64,000 nt of DNA from RFPW01 sp040401595 (GCA_040401595.1 JBBAOE010000001.1:184791-248790); one strand, 5' to 3'. Shown: positions 10,501 through 18,947, counted from the first letter of the stretch. Numbers and translations are program-made. Notes: generated by a model not told the origin, from the sequence alone.

Positions 10501-11047
10501 GGCGCACATGCGATTCATCGGTCGGGCGTCCAGCGCGCTGGAGTTCCAGGAAAAACGCATCCGGGAAACGGCGTGCCCAATCGGCTGCGAGTTGGGCAGC
10601 CTGTTCGGATCGTCCTGCCAGCAAGGCCTCACCGACGTCGCCCTGGGCTGCGCCAGAGAGCGCGATCAACCCATCGGTCGCCTCCAGCCACTCACGACGA
10701 ATCTCGCCGCGTTCACGCCAAGCGTTTTCCAGCCAGGCCCGAGAAAGCAGGTCGCACAAACGCCGGTAGCCCGCATCATTACGCGCAATCAACAGCAGTC
10801 GGTGGGCCTTGTCTCGATCCGCATCGTTGGTGACCCAGACATCGACGCCGAGAATCGGCTGAAGCCCACCGGCACGCGCCGCCTTGTAGAACTTGATCCA
10901 GCCAAACAGATTGCCCAGGTCGGTAATGGCCACCGCTGGCTGCCGATCCGCCTGGGCTGCAGCAACCAGCGCATCGATTCGCACGATCGAATCAACGACC
11001 GAGTATTCGGAATGGACGCGCAGATGGAGAAAGTCGGGAGCGGCCAT
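7553..11047 (-). CDS. dnaE: DNA polymerase III alpha subunit
   Basis: A 1164-residue replicative polymerase of the DnaE1 type. The N-terminal PHP domain begins LHLRVHSEYSVVDSIV. The polymerase core carries PVGPGRGSGAGSLVAYALG and the catalytic acidic motif MPDFDIDFCQDKRW. The C-terminal third contains the helix-hairpin-helix region GLGGVKGVG and an OB-fold (VVTLDDGSAKIDVSIF). I choose ATG 11047, since the longer frame would need a TTG and has no homology before AAPDFLHLR. Msba follows after 10 bp, so the two are likely co-transcribed. Confidence 0.95.
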   Translation of the reverse strand: MAAPDFLHLRVHSEYSVVDSIVRIDALVAAAQADRQPAVAITDLGNLFGWIKFYKAARAGGLQPILGVDVWVTNDADRDKAHRLLLIARNDAGYRRLCDLLSRAWLENAWRERGEIRREWLEATDGLIALSGAAQGDVGEALLAGRSEQAAQLAADWARRFPDAFFLELQRAGRPTDESHVRLAAALAARLNLPVVATHPVQFLQPDEYAAHEARVCIAEGELLANPRRIRRFTEQMWFRSQADMSELFADLPQALANTLEIARRCHLTMSLGKARLPDFPVPEGWTLDDWLRAQSHQGLEQRFDVLYPHGSLPEAERTARRAHYAARIDYECNTIVQMGFSGYFLIVADFINWAKKNDVPVGPGRGSGAGSLVAYALGVTDIDPIPYALLFERFLNPERVSMPDFDIDFCQDKRWRVIEYVRQKYGAQAVSQIATFGTMASKAVIRDAGRVLDLPYNFCDQLSKLIPVVQNKPLSLAKAREAEPLLREREEKEDDVRGLLEIAGPLEDLTRNVGMHAGGVLIAPGRLTDFCPLYKAPGTDAVISQYDKDDVEAVGLVKFDFLGLRNLTILDLAVRYVRAAQARSGIAPGDQLDLARLAFNDPGAYQVLKDANTTAIFQLESDGMKKLLKKLAPDRFEDIIAVLALYRPGPLGSGMVDDFILRKKGQQPIDFFHPDLKATLEPTYGVIVYQEQVMQISQTIGGYTLGGADLLRRAMGKKKPEEMAKYKGTFLSGAQEKGYGAALAEKLFDLMAMFAEYGFNKSHTAAYAVVTYHTAWLKAHWPAEFMAATLSSDMDDTDKVMLFVNDARDNRLIVLGPDVNSSVWRFVPVGGDGAPARTIRYGLGGVKGVGAHAVEHLIARREQDGPFQDLFDLVARVDRRLCNRRCIEALIRAGALDTLAIDRAQLLATLPHAIDCADQSDAQAGQDSLFGSFDASFDKPRQWVVVAPWTERQRLQEEKAALGFYFSGHLFEAYRAEVKWMVRGRLVDIAPAREPQWLAGTIAGLRTQMTRRGKMLVVTLDDGSAKIDVSIFAELYERHRALLREDEFLLVQGRVSNDEYAGGLRVTADRVLDLTGARMQFGRRLRISLNGQSHAGRLRDLLAPFQEDPQAELPGCPVEIDYHTSTARCRLLLGEAWRVRPDEALLGALRQWLTADGAALLYE

Positions 11048-11107
11048 GAGACCCGTTTTAAAGAAACCCAATTCTACCGTTGCCAACCACCGATATACTG
11101 GTCGGCT

Positions 11108-12136
11108 GTGGACTCATCTCGATCATCGCTCGCGCTGGCGGGCAAGGACCGCGCTCGGGCTGCGTGGACCCTGGTCTTCTGTGCCCTGTGCTGGTCGACT
11201 GCCGGCGTGATGACTCGCCACCTGCAAGCTGCCGCAAGCGTGGAGATCACGTTCTGGCGCTCTGCCTTCTGCCTGGTTTTTGTGGGGCTGGCGCTTTGCG
11301 CGCGGGATCCGCGCGGATGGTGGCGCCCGTTCTTGCGAGGCGGCGGTGTGTTGTGGCTCTCTGGGGCCTGCTGGGCGGTCATGTTCACCTGTTTCATGAT
11401 CGCGCTGACGCGAACAACCGTGGCCAACACCCTGGTGGTTCTGGCGATCGCGCCGCTGCTGTCGGCCCTACTGGCCCGTATCGTCCTCTCCGAACCCCTG
11501 AGCCTGACAACTTGGGCAGCGATCGCGACCGCCTCTGGCGGCATCGTCTGGATGGTCCATGACCAGATCGGCATCCACCTTGTGGGATCAGCGGTTGCCG
11601 CGAAGGTATCTGGCACCACTGGAACTTCAGCCGCTGCGTTGACCGGGATGGCGATCGCAGCCGGCGTCCCGCTGGCAGCGTCGGTCAATGTGATTACGCT
11701 GAAAAAATGGGGGGGTCGAGTTGATCTGGTTCCGGCGGTCGCCATCGGCGCACTGCTGTCCTGCGTGGCGACCGTGCCGCTGGCCTGGCCCCTTCAGGCC
11801 ACCACCCAGGACCTGAGCCTGCTCGCGATACTCGGCGTGGCACAACTGGGCCTGCCTTGCATGTTGATGGTGAGCGCTTCCCGCCACCTGGCCCCTCAGG
11901 AAATCTCCCTTCTAGCCCTTCTCGAGGTTCTGTTCGGGCCGCTCTGGGTTTGGCTGGCCGTTGGCGAGCGTCCGACCGATGCGAGTTTGCAGGGCGGCGG
12001 CATTGTCCTGCTCGCCCTCGTCGCCAACGCCCTGTGGATGGGTAGAAGCCGACCGGAGACGCCCGTTACCGGTGTGGCTGAACCAGATCGGGCCCCAGAT
12101 CAAACACCAGCACCTCGGCATCCTGACCCTGCGTGA
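11108..12136 (+). CDS. EamA/DMT-family inner-membrane transporter
   Basis: About 342 residues with roughly ten hydrophobic helices in two repeats, starting with AWTLVFCALCWSTAGVM and containing FWRSAFCLVF, as in drug/metabolite transporters (RhaT/YdcZ-like EamA fold). The substrate is not predictable. GTG 11108 is the most plausible start because the first helix begins 17 residues later and the longer frame reads antisense through dnaE. A TATACT hexamer at 11094-11099 would put the transcript start almost on the GTG, so the mRNA could be leaderless. The last 71 bp overlap the convergent pirin gene; the tail (after about residue 315) is Pro/Asp-rich and not part of the fold. Confidence 0.8.
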   Translation: MDSSRSSLALAGKDRARAAWTLVFCALCWSTAGVMTRHLQAAASVEITFWRSAFCLVFVGLALCARDPRGWWRPFLRGGGVLWLSGACWAVMFTCFMIALTRTTVANTLVVLAIAPLLSALLARIVLSEPLSLTTWAAIATASGGIVWMVHDQIGIHLVGSAVAAKVSGTTGTSAAALTGMAIAAGVPLAASVNVITLKKWGGRVDLVPAVAIGALLSCVATVPLAWPLQATTQDLSLLAILGVAQLGLPCMLMVSASRHLAPQEISLLALLEVLFGPLWVWLAVGERPTDASLQGGGIVLLALVANALWMGRSRPETPVTGVAEPDRAPDQTPAPRHPDPA

Positions 12137-12788
12137 CCGCAATTCCAGTCTCATCCAGCAGCTTGAGGGCATCACCCGCACCCAGGCGCTCCCCATTGAC
12201 AGTGAGCGCCCCCCGGGCGAGGTGCACGTAAGCACGCCGCCCAGCAGCGAGGCTGTAATGGGCCGTTTCTTCACCGTCGAACAAGCCTGTCAGCACAGCC
12301 ACATCCTGCTGCACCGTGACCGAACCGGCTCGGCCATCCGCACTTGCCACGAGCTGCAAGCAGCCGCGGCGTTGCGACTCCGGGAAGTGGCGTTGCTCAT
12401 ACCCAGGTTCGGACCCATGAACCGCGGGTTCAATCCAGATCTGCAAGAAGTGGGTCGTGGCGTCCGGCGCGTGGTTGAACTCGGAATGCTGCACCCCACG
12501 GCCTGCACTCATGCGCTGCAGATCACCCGGAACGATCGCCGACCCGTTGCCCATCGAATCCCGATGGGCAAGTTCACCTGACAACACCCAGCTCAGGATC
12601 TCCATGTCGCGGTGCCCGTGGGTGCCAAAGCCGCTCCCGGGCGCGATTCGGTCTTCATTGATCACCCGCAACGCGCCAAAACCCATGTGACTCGGATCCT
12701 GGTAGCCAGCAAATGAAAAACTGTGCCAGGAATCCAGCCAGCCATGCTGGCCATGGCCTCGTTCGTGGGCGGGACGCCGTGTCATCAT
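12066..12788 (-). CDS. Pirin-family protein (YhhW-like quercetin 2,3-dioxygenase fold)
   Basis: About 240 residues with a bicupin pirin fold. The N-terminal cupin carries RRPAHERGHGQHGWLDSWH, FGTHGHRDMEILSWVLSGEL and VQHSEFNHA, which hold the metal-binding histidines and glutamate. Start is ATG 12788 (an ATG-ATG pair), chosen because AGGAG lies 6 nt upstream; two earlier in-frame starts lack one. Members of the YhhW group can open quercetin in vitro, but the physiological role is unclear. It is divergent from gluQRS and overlaps the DMT gene tail to tail by 71 bp. Confidence 0.88.
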   Translation of the reverse strand: MMTRRPAHERGHGQHGWLDSWHSFSFAGYQDPSHMGFGALRVINEDRIAPGSGFGTHGHRDMEILSWVLSGELAHRDSMGNGSAIVPGDLQRMSAGRGVQHSEFNHAPDATTHFLQIWIEPAVHGSEPGYEQRHFPESQRRGCLQLVASADGRAGSVTVQQDVAVLTGLFDGEETAHYSLAAGRRAYVHLARGALTVNGERLGAGDALKLLDETGIAVTQGQDAEVLVFDLGPDLVQPHR

Positions 12789-12845
12789 GGATCGCTCCTG
12801 AGTGGTCATTACTTGGGGCCTCAAGCCCGGAGTTTATCGAGTCCG

Positions 12846-13844
12846 ATGCCAGCCCAGACGCCTTACATTGGTCGATTCGCGCCATCGCCGACGGGCCCCC
12901 TGCACCTGGGGTCCCTGGCGGCCGCCATGGCAGCCTCTCTGGACGCCAGGGCCCACCGGGGCAGCCTTCGCCTGCGCATTGACGATGTGGATACGACGCG
13001 GGTCATTCCGGGTTCAGCAGACCGCATTGTGCAGTCATTGGCGGCCCACGGTGTGCGTTGGGACGGTGCGGTGGAAAAAACCACCGCGCACGGCCAACGG
13101 CATGCGCAGGCGTTTAACCAGTTGCGAGCGCAAGGCCTGGTCTACGGGTGCGGTTGCAGCCGGGCCAGCATCCTGACCATGAATGCCAAAAACGGTCATC
13201 CCCGCGAGCGCGGTACCGAGTTGTATTACCCGGGTCATTGCCGTCCAGACCCGGTCGAAGGGGTCTCCCCGGAACCTTGGTCGGGGGGGCATTGGGATCC
13301 AGCCGAAGTCGCAAGCTCTGGCGGTATCAGTCAACCCCCTCTGGCCTGGCGTGTGCGGGTCGCACCCGGGTCGGAGGTGTTCGCTGACCGTGCCGCTGGC
13401 AGGATTGAGCAGGATGTTGCCGGCGAAATTGGCGACTTTGTCGTGCGCCGTGCCGATGGCACCTGGGCCTACCATCTTGCGATCGTTGTCGACGATGCTG
13501 CCGATGGCGTCACTGACATCGTCCGCGGGGATGATCTGCTGGGCACGACTGCGCGTCAGCGCCACCTGCAGCGTCTGCTCGGTCTGACGCTCCCGCGTAC
13601 GCTGCATGTCCCCGTGGTGCGGACACCCGCGGGCGAGAAACTCTCCAAGCAGACTCAAGCGCCCGCCCTCGACGATCACGATCCCATGAGCGGGCTGACT
13701 GCGGCTGCGAAACACCTCGGACTGGGTGACCCCCCGATCATGCGCGCGTTCCCGCGCGATCGAGGCACATCCTCACCGGAAGGCATCGAGGCCTTCTGGT
13801 CTTGGGCGACGACCGCGTGGGCTCGCCGCTGGCCTCTACCTTAA
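12846..13844 (+). CDS. gluQ: Glutamyl-Q tRNA(Asp) synthetase
   Basis: A 332-residue GluRS paralogue lacking the anticodon-binding domain. It attaches glutamate to queuosine in the tRNA-Asp anticodon. The HIGH-like site is SPTGPLHLGSL. Zinc ligands are visible as CGC...YYPGHC, matching the family C-x-C...Y-x3-C pattern. The KMSKS counterpart is GEKLSKQTQ. Start ATG 12846 is just before the conserved YIGRFAPSPTG. It is divergently arranged with the pirin gene. The stop codon lies within the first unit of a 13-bp tandem repeat that fills the spacer to the next gene. Confidence 0.92.
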   Translation: MPAQTPYIGRFAPSPTGPLHLGSLAAAMAASLDARAHRGSLRLRIDDVDTTRVIPGSADRIVQSLAAHGVRWDGAVEKTTAHGQRHAQAFNQLRAQGLVYGCGCSRASILTMNAKNGHPRERGTELYYPGHCRPDPVEGVSPEPWSGGHWDPAEVASSGGISQPPLAWRVRVAPGSEVFADRAAGRIEQDVAGEIGDFVVRRADGTWAYHLAIVVDDAADGVTDIVRGDDLLGTTARQRHLQRLLGLTLPRTLHVPVVRTPAGEKLSKQTQAPALDDHDPMSGLTAAAKHLGLGDPPIMRAFPRDRGTSSPEGIEAFWSWATTAWARRWPLP

Positions 13845-13878
13845 ACGCCAGGCTTAAACGCCAAGCTTAAACGCCCAG
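13840..13878. repeat. Three tandem 13-bp repeats in convergent spacer
   Basis: Units CTTAAACGCCAGG (13840), CTTAAACGCCAAG (13853) and CTTAAACGCCCAG (13866) follow each other without gaps, and a decayed fourth (CATTAACCGGG) enters the end of the helicase gene. They fill the whole 36-bp gap between the gluQ and rhlE stops, and the gluQ stop TAA is in the first unit. No hairpin or T-tract is present, so this is not a terminator. Confidence 0.85.
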
Positions 13879-13880
13879 CA

Positions 13881-15410
13881 TTAACCGGGTAGCTTGCCAC
13901 CGAGCAATGCCGCCACGGAACGCGATCCGCGCCGCCCACCAACCCCGCGGGACGCTGGACCCGCTGCGGCGCCCTGTGCTGCAGCGGCGCTCGCTGCTTC
14001 GGCAGCAACAGCGGCTGCCGACGGCTCATAGGGTTGATAGAAAAACCGGTCGCTCGACCAACCCGGCAGCTGGGCTCGAGACCGGTAGTTCGACTCAGGC
14101 CGATCAGCTTGAGTCCGCCGCGCAGGCCGCTCGGGCCGTTCAGAGTGCTCAGAACGATCCGCGCGTGCCGACCGCTGGCGAGTCTCGGTAAACCCGATCG
14201 AGTGATCACCCGGCACCCGGCTGCGCACGGGCAGCCCCTCGAGAGCCTCGGGCGAGAGTTTTCGACCGATCAATTTTTCAATCTGTTCAAGCAGGCGTTC
14301 ATCACCCGGCACCATCAGGCTCAGGGCCAGACCGCTTGCGCCCGCCCGGCCCGTACGACCGATCCGGTGCACATAATCTTCTGGGGAATACGGCAGGTCG
14401 TAGTTGATCACCGCGGGCAACTCCGCGATATCGAGACCGCGCGCTGCGACGTCGGTGGCGACCAGCACGGTAATCTCGCCTGCCTTGAATGCATCGAGTG
14501 TCTTCTGGCGATCCTGCTGGGACTTGTCACCGTGGATCGCTTCAGCATTCAGGCCATCAGCCTTCAATTCACGCGCCAGGCGACCGCAACCGATCTTGGT
14601 GTTGGAGAACACAATCGCCTGCTTCAGATCCCGTGTTCGCACCAGATGGGCGACCGCAGCGCGTTTCTCATCGCTACGACCGACCAGGAACATCTGCTGT
14701 GTGACGTTGTCTGCGGTGGCATTGCGCCGAGCCACCTCGATCAGCTGCGGCATCTTCAGAAAGGTATTGCCCAGCTTCTTGATCTCTTCAGAAAAAGTCG
14801 CTGAGAACATCAGGCTCTGCCGCACAGGGGGGAGCAGCATCATGATGCGCTGCAGATCAGGCATGAACCCCATGTCCAGCATCCGATCCGCTTCGTCCAG
14901 AACAATGATCTGAACCTGGCTCAGGTTGACGTTCTTCTGGCCAACATGATCGAGCAGACGCCCTGGCGTTGCGATCAAAACCTCACAACCCATCCGCAGC
15001 TGCGCGATCTGGGGTTGAATGTCGACCCCGCCATAGACGCATGCAACCCGCAACGGGGTGAATTGGGCGTATTCGCGGAAATTCACGAAAATCTGATCTG
15101 CCAACTCGCGGGTCGGAGCCAGCACGAGTGCGCGAACCGGATGACGAGCCGGCGATGGGCTGGAACTGGCTAAGGGCAGCAGGCGCTGCAGGATCGGCAG
15201 CGCGAACCCCGCCGTCTTGCCGGTACCGGTTTGGGCCGCCGCCATCACATCACGGCCCGACATGACCACGGGGATCGCGGCCGACTGCACGGGAGTGGGC
15301 GTTCGATAGCCCATCTGGGCAACAGCCCGCTGGATGGGCTCAGCGAGCGAAAAGTCTGAGAAGGTCATCTCGACCGGTTCTGCAACGGCCGTCGTAGTGT
15401 CTGGAATCAT
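13881..15410 (-). CDS. rhlE: DEAD-box ATP-dependent RNA helicase, RhlE-type
   Basis: A 509-residue helicase. Core motifs are present in order: Q motif (RTPTPVQSAAIP), I (AAQTGTGKT), Ia (PTRELADQI), II (DEAD), III (SAT), V (ATDVAARGLDI) and VI (HRIGRTGR). The C-terminal 130 residues are Arg/Ser-rich then Ala-rich, as is usual for RhlE RNA-binding tails. The role is RNA remodelling in ribosome assembly, mRNA decay or cold adaptation. Start is uncertain: ATG 15410 gives the full frame, while ATG 15368 (MTFSDFSLAEPI) matches the usual family N-terminus. Neither has a strong ribosome-binding site. It is divergent from the transhydrogenase gene. Confidence 0.9.
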   Translation of the reverse strand: MIPDTTTAVAEPVEMTFSDFSLAEPIQRAVAQMGYRTPTPVQSAAIPVVMSGRDVMAAAQTGTGKTAGFALPILQRLLPLASSSPSPARHPVRALVLAPTRELADQIFVNFREYAQFTPLRVACVYGGVDIQPQIAQLRMGCEVLIATPGRLLDHVGQKNVNLSQVQIIVLDEADRMLDMGFMPDLQRIMMLLPPVRQSLMFSATFSEEIKKLGNTFLKMPQLIEVARRNATADNVTQQMFLVGRSDEKRAAVAHLVRTRDLKQAIVFSNTKIGCGRLARELKADGLNAEAIHGDKSQQDRQKTLDAFKAGEITVLVATDVAARGLDIAELPAVINYDLPYSPEDYVHRIGRTGRAGASGLALSLMVPGDERLLEQIEKLIGRKLSPEALEGLPVRSRVPGDHSIGFTETRQRSARADRSEHSERPERPARRTQADRPESNYRSRAQLPGWSSDRFFYQPYEPSAAAVAAEAASAAAAQGAAAGPASRGVGGRRGSRSVAALLGGKLPG

Positions 15411-15637
15411 CGTTGAACGGTGGGCAGACCGGACGCGCTAGGCCTGCAAAGCGGGACAAGCAGCGACGCTGCGGATTTGCCACTCGCGGATTGTACGCTT
15501 CCCGGGCCTCGACGTCCGAATCCTTTGTTGTATCCGGCCACCGAAATGCCGACAGAGGGACCGTCCCCCCGGTTGACGCCAATGACAACTCCCTAGAGCA
15601 TTCCGGATAACTCAGGAAAATAAAGTCTGCAAACCTC

Positions 15638-17035
15638 ATGAAACACGATCTCGTTGTTATCGGCTCGGGCCCCTCAGGCCAGCGTGCCGCAATCCAAGCG
15701 GCCAAACTGGGCAAGCGCGTGGCCGTCATCGAACGCCGCCGGGTGGTCGGTGGGGTTTGTGTCAACACCGGCACGATTCCATCGAAGACGTTTCGCGAAG
15801 CCGTCCTGCACCTGTCAGGCTTTCGAGAGCGCGGGATTTACGGTAGCGCGTATACCGTGAAGCACGACATTCAGATCGAGGATCTGCTGTTTCGGGTTGA
15901 ACATGTGATCCGCAGTGAGATCGACGTAATTCGTAATCAGCTTGCCCGCAACCGGATCGAATTGATCGAGGCGACTGCATCGTTCGTCGACCCGCACCAT
16001 CTCGCACTTGACGACGGCAGTGGCGATGAACGGATCATCCAGACCGAGCATGTCGTCATTGCCTGTGGCACGAATGCGACACGCGATCCGCACATCACCT
16101 TTGATGGGCAGCGAATTCTGGTCAGCGACGACATTCTGCAATTGCGAAAAATTCCGAGCTCCATGATCGTTATTGGCGCTGGGGTCATTGGTGTGGAATA
16201 TGCAACGATGTTCGCAGCACTTGGCGTTCGGGTAACGATCGTCGACAAGCGCCAGACCCTGCTGCCATTTCTCGATCACGAAATCTCGGCGGCGCTGACC
16301 TATATCGCGCAACAGAATCGGGTGACGATGCGATTGGGCGAGGAGGTGGCCGGGGTCGATGTTGTCGAAGGCGCAAGGGCCCCGGTCGAGGTGCGGCTGC
16401 GCAGCAGCAAAACCCTGCACGCCGAGACAGTGCTTTACGCGATCGGACGAACCGGCGCGACCACTGAACTGAAGCTCGAGCGCGCGGGCGTCGCCTTGGA
16501 TAACCGGGGACGGATCAACGTCAATCAGCACTTCCAGACGAGCGTACCGACCATCTATGCGGTCGGTGACGTGATTGGCTTTCCGTCGCTCGCTTCAACC
16601 TCGCTCGAACAAGGCCGTGCTGCAGCCCGCCATGCCTTTGGTGTGCGCGAAGAGGAAGAGCACGGAATCGGGCTATTTCCCTACGGTATCTATACCGTTC
16701 CGGAAATTTCAACGATCGGCAGCAATGAAGACGAACTCACCGAAGCGGGAACGCCCTATGAGATCGGTAAGGCAAACTTTCGCGAAATCGCCCGTGGGCA
16801 GATCATTGGCGACCACACCGGCATGCTCAAGCTGATCTTCCAGCCTGACACACGAAAAATTCTGGGGGTACATATTCTGGGCGAGGGTGCGACCGAACTG
16901 GTCCATATCGGGCAGGCGGTGATGGCGCTGGGCGGCACGATCGACTATTTCGCTGACGCTGTCTTCAATTACCCCACCCTGGCCGAGTGCTACAAGAACG
17001 CGGCTCTGGATGGCATCAATCGTCTGCAATCCTGA
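15638..17035 (+). CDS. sthA: Si-specific NAD(P)+ transhydrogenase (soluble, FAD)
   Basis: A 465-residue flavoprotein disulfide reductase-fold enzyme that equilibrates NADH and NADPH in the cytosol. The FAD motif is GSGPSGQRAA, and the NAD(P) motif is IGAGVIGVEYATMF. Where true disulfide reductases have CxxxxC, this has CVNTGTIPSK with one cysteine only, the hallmark of SthA. The wording CVNTGTIPSKTFREAVL is closer to the actinobacterial SthA form than to E. coli (CTHWGT); this is recollection of family sequences, not an alignment. It begins at ATG 15638, 227 bp from the divergent helicase. TTGACG at 15573 is a possible -35 but its -10 is poor. Confidence 0.88.
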   Translation: MKHDLVVIGSGPSGQRAAIQAAKLGKRVAVIERRRVVGGVCVNTGTIPSKTFREAVLHLSGFRERGIYGSAYTVKHDIQIEDLLFRVEHVIRSEIDVIRNQLARNRIELIEATASFVDPHHLALDDGSGDERIIQTEHVVIACGTNATRDPHITFDGQRILVSDDILQLRKIPSSMIVIGAGVIGVEYATMFAALGVRVTIVDKRQTLLPFLDHEISAALTYIAQQNRVTMRLGEEVAGVDVVEGARAPVEVRLRSSKTLHAETVLYAIGRTGATTELKLERAGVALDNRGRINVNQHFQTSVPTIYAVGDVIGFPSLASTSLEQGRAAARHAFGVREEEEHGIGLFPYGIYTVPEISTIGSNEDELTEAGTPYEIGKANFREIARGQIIGDHTGMLKLIFQPDTRKILGVHILGEGATELVHIGQAVMALGGTIDYFADAVFNYPTLAECYKNAALDGINRLQS

Positions 17036-17053
17036 AGCTTCGGGACGACCAGA

Positions 17054-17779
17054 TCAGCGATCCTCATAGCTGCTCAGACATTTCAGGGCGAGGTGCACGA
17101 ACGTGGTGGTTCTTGTTACGAGCACACGCGGCAGGGCGAGGGGATCGGGTCGAAGCTGGAGATGAACCCGACCCCGCGCCGTCGTGGTCGCAGTCCGATA
17201 ACCGGCCTTCGCCACCATCGCGAGCGCTGCGCCATCGAAGCTGCCGTAGGGATAGCAAAAATGCCGCACCCCCCCGGGTTGCATCAGCATCGATTCCAAT
17301 TCCTGACGTGATCCACAAATCTCGGATTCCAGTTCCTGCGGGTCCAGATTCTTGAGATTCGCATGGCTGCGGGTATGCGATCCCACCTCCTGGCCTGCAT
17401 CGATCCAGGCCTGAAGATCGGATTGGCTCATCAGGGGCACCTGAGCAATGCCCAGATCCGAGTCCCAGCGATTGGTATTGCCAATTTCGCTGGACACGAC
17501 GTAACAGGTTGAGGTGAAACCCAGGCGGCGCAGCACCGGAAGCGCGTTCTGCAAATTATTCAGATACCCATCATCAAATGTAATGCCAACTACGCGCCCC
17601 GAACGTTCACCGCTCAGGTAGGGCTCCAGCTCCCGCATCGAGAGTCCGCGATAGCCCAGGATGCGCAGTGCCAGCATCTGCTGCGCGAACATTGAAGGTG
17701 CGACGACCAGGCCGCGCAAGGGTGTCCCGCGAACGCCTGGCTGGGCGATCTGGTGATACATCAGAATGGGGATGGCCAT
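17054..17779 (-). CDS. Polysaccharide deacetylase family protein (NodB fold)
   Basis: About 241 residues of the CE4/NodB fold. ITFDDGY supplies the catalytic and metal aspartates, HTRSHANL the metal histidines (H-x3-H), and FCYPYGSFD the later catalytic strand. It opens with IPILMYHQIAQ, typical of family members beside glycosyltransferase genes. No signal peptide is seen from ATG 17779, so it may act in the cytoplasm or be a short-start variant; a longer frame extends upstream into the neighbouring gene and lacks homology there. It follows the GT4 gene by 22 bp. Likely role: N-deacetylation of a sugar in a cell-surface glycan (inference). Confidence 0.8.
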   Translation of the reverse strand: MAIPILMYHQIAQPGVRGTPLRGLVVAPSMFAQQMLALRILGYRGLSMRELEPYLSGERSGRVVGITFDDGYLNNLQNALPVLRRLGFTSTCYVVSSEIGNTNRWDSDLGIAQVPLMSQSDLQAWIDAGQEVGSHTRSHANLKNLDPQELESEICGSRQELESMLMQPGGVRHFCYPYGSFDGAALAMVAKAGYRTATTTARGRVHLQLRPDPLALPRVLVTRTTTFVHLALKCLSSYEDR

Positions 17780-17801
17780 CAGCGCTGATCCGTCCAGGCC
17801 G

Positions 17802-18947
17802 TCACGGTGCGGCCACTGCCTCTTGAAGAATAGCCTCATACGAAAGAACGACTTCGGACCAGGCGCGCGCTCGGGCAAACGTAATCCCGCGCTCGACCAT
17901 GCGCTCACGCAGCGCTTGATCCTTGAAAAGCCGAACGACCGCAGCACACACTTCAGCCGGTGATTGCGGATCGCACAGGATCAACGCATCCACGCCATCG
18001 ACCAATTCAGCGGAAATACCGCAGTAGGCGGCAGAACTCACGATCACCGGCACGCCGTGTGACATCGCTTCCAGGACGACCATCGCGTAGGTATCTTCAA
18101 GCGTCGGGTGAACGAGGCAGTCGGCTGCCCGGTAGGCCAGTTCCATCTCGGATAGCGAACCCAGGACCCGCACCCGGCCGTCCAGTTGATGACTGCGAAC
18201 CAGTTCAACCATGTCCGCTTCGAGTTCGAGCGAACCAATGGCGAGCAAATGAAATTCCCCGTCAAGACTCTTCAAAGCATCCAAAAGGGTCGGAAGCCCC
18301 TTCTTGCGAAACTGCCTGCCAACAAACAACAGGCAGCGCCCTTGTGCCGGTAGCGCCAACGCCTGACGTGCCTGAACCCGCTCCTGCTCTGAGACGCGGC
18401 CAGGCACTCCACTCAATCCCGGAGGCACAACCCGCAGGGAAGTCGCAGCCTCTGGAAACACCTCCTGCATGACCTGAAGCAGAGTCTGCGAGACACAAAC
18501 GACCCGCCTGCCGGGCTGCGGGCGAAATCGGCCCGCCTCCAGCCCGAGATACGTGAGCAAACGCGGACTAGTCCACGCCTGCGTCCAGCGCAAGATCCTG
18601 CGCAACCCACGATACCCGGCGAAATGGTTGTACCAGACGGGCAACACATGCACCGTCTGGATCTGGCCATGCCAGGTGTTCTCGTGAGAATGAATGAGAT
18701 CGAAGCCTTTTCGCGTTGCCCACCACGTAAAGGCCGCGAAGTACAGCTGATTGATCCACCGGGGACGGACCAAAAACCGGGGCACCGTCCGATAACGCAC
18801 ATTCGGGAAATCATGATCCCGCAACTGCGAAAACACATGAATTTCGTGGCTTGTCGACAAGCCCTCCACCAGGGCAATCGCATAACGCTCTGCCCCACCC
18901 GCAGACGAAGCAAAGTTCCGACTGAAAACAGCGATCTTCAAACGCAA
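17802..18947 (-). CDS. Family 4 glycosyltransferase (GT-B fold)
   Basis: A 381-residue GT4 enzyme with SSAGGAERYAIALVEGL at the N-terminus, LLFVGRQFRKKGLPTLLDAL at the start of the donor domain, and DTYAMVVLEAMSHGVPVI containing the E-x7-E donor site. These resemble LPS-core heptosyl/glucosyltransferases of the WaaG/RfaG group. The frame has no ATG before the conserved LKIAVFSRNF; it must start at TTG 18947 or TTG 18941, as an in-frame TAA lies eight codons further up. It is followed after 22 bp by the deacetylase gene. Acceptor is unknown. Confidence 0.82.
   Translation of the reverse strand: MRLKIAVFSRNFASSAGGAERYAIALVEGLSTSHEIHVFSQLRDHDFPNVRYRTVPRFLVRPRWINQLYFAAFTWWATRKGFDLIHSHENTWHGQIQTVHVLPVWYNHFAGYRGLRRILRWTQAWTSPRLLTYLGLEAGRFRPQPGRRVVCVSQTLLQVMQEVFPEAATSLRVVPPGLSGVPGRVSEQERVQARQALALPAQGRCLLFVGRQFRKKGLPTLLDALKSLDGEFHLLAIGSLELEADMVELVRSHQLDGRVRVLGSLSEMELAYRAADCLVHPTLEDTYAMVVLEAMSHGVPVIVSSAAYCGISAELVDGVDALILCDPQSPAEVCAAVVRLFKDQALRERMVERGITFARARAWSEVVLSYEAILQEAVAAP

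Noticed and set aside
11080..11099. TTGCCA/TATACT as a standard sigma-70 promoter
   Set aside because: The spacing is only 8 bp, too short for a -35/-10 pair.
10247..11107. N-terminal extension of the DMT transporter frame
   Set aside because: The extra 287 codons are antisense to dnaE and contain no membrane helices or family motif.
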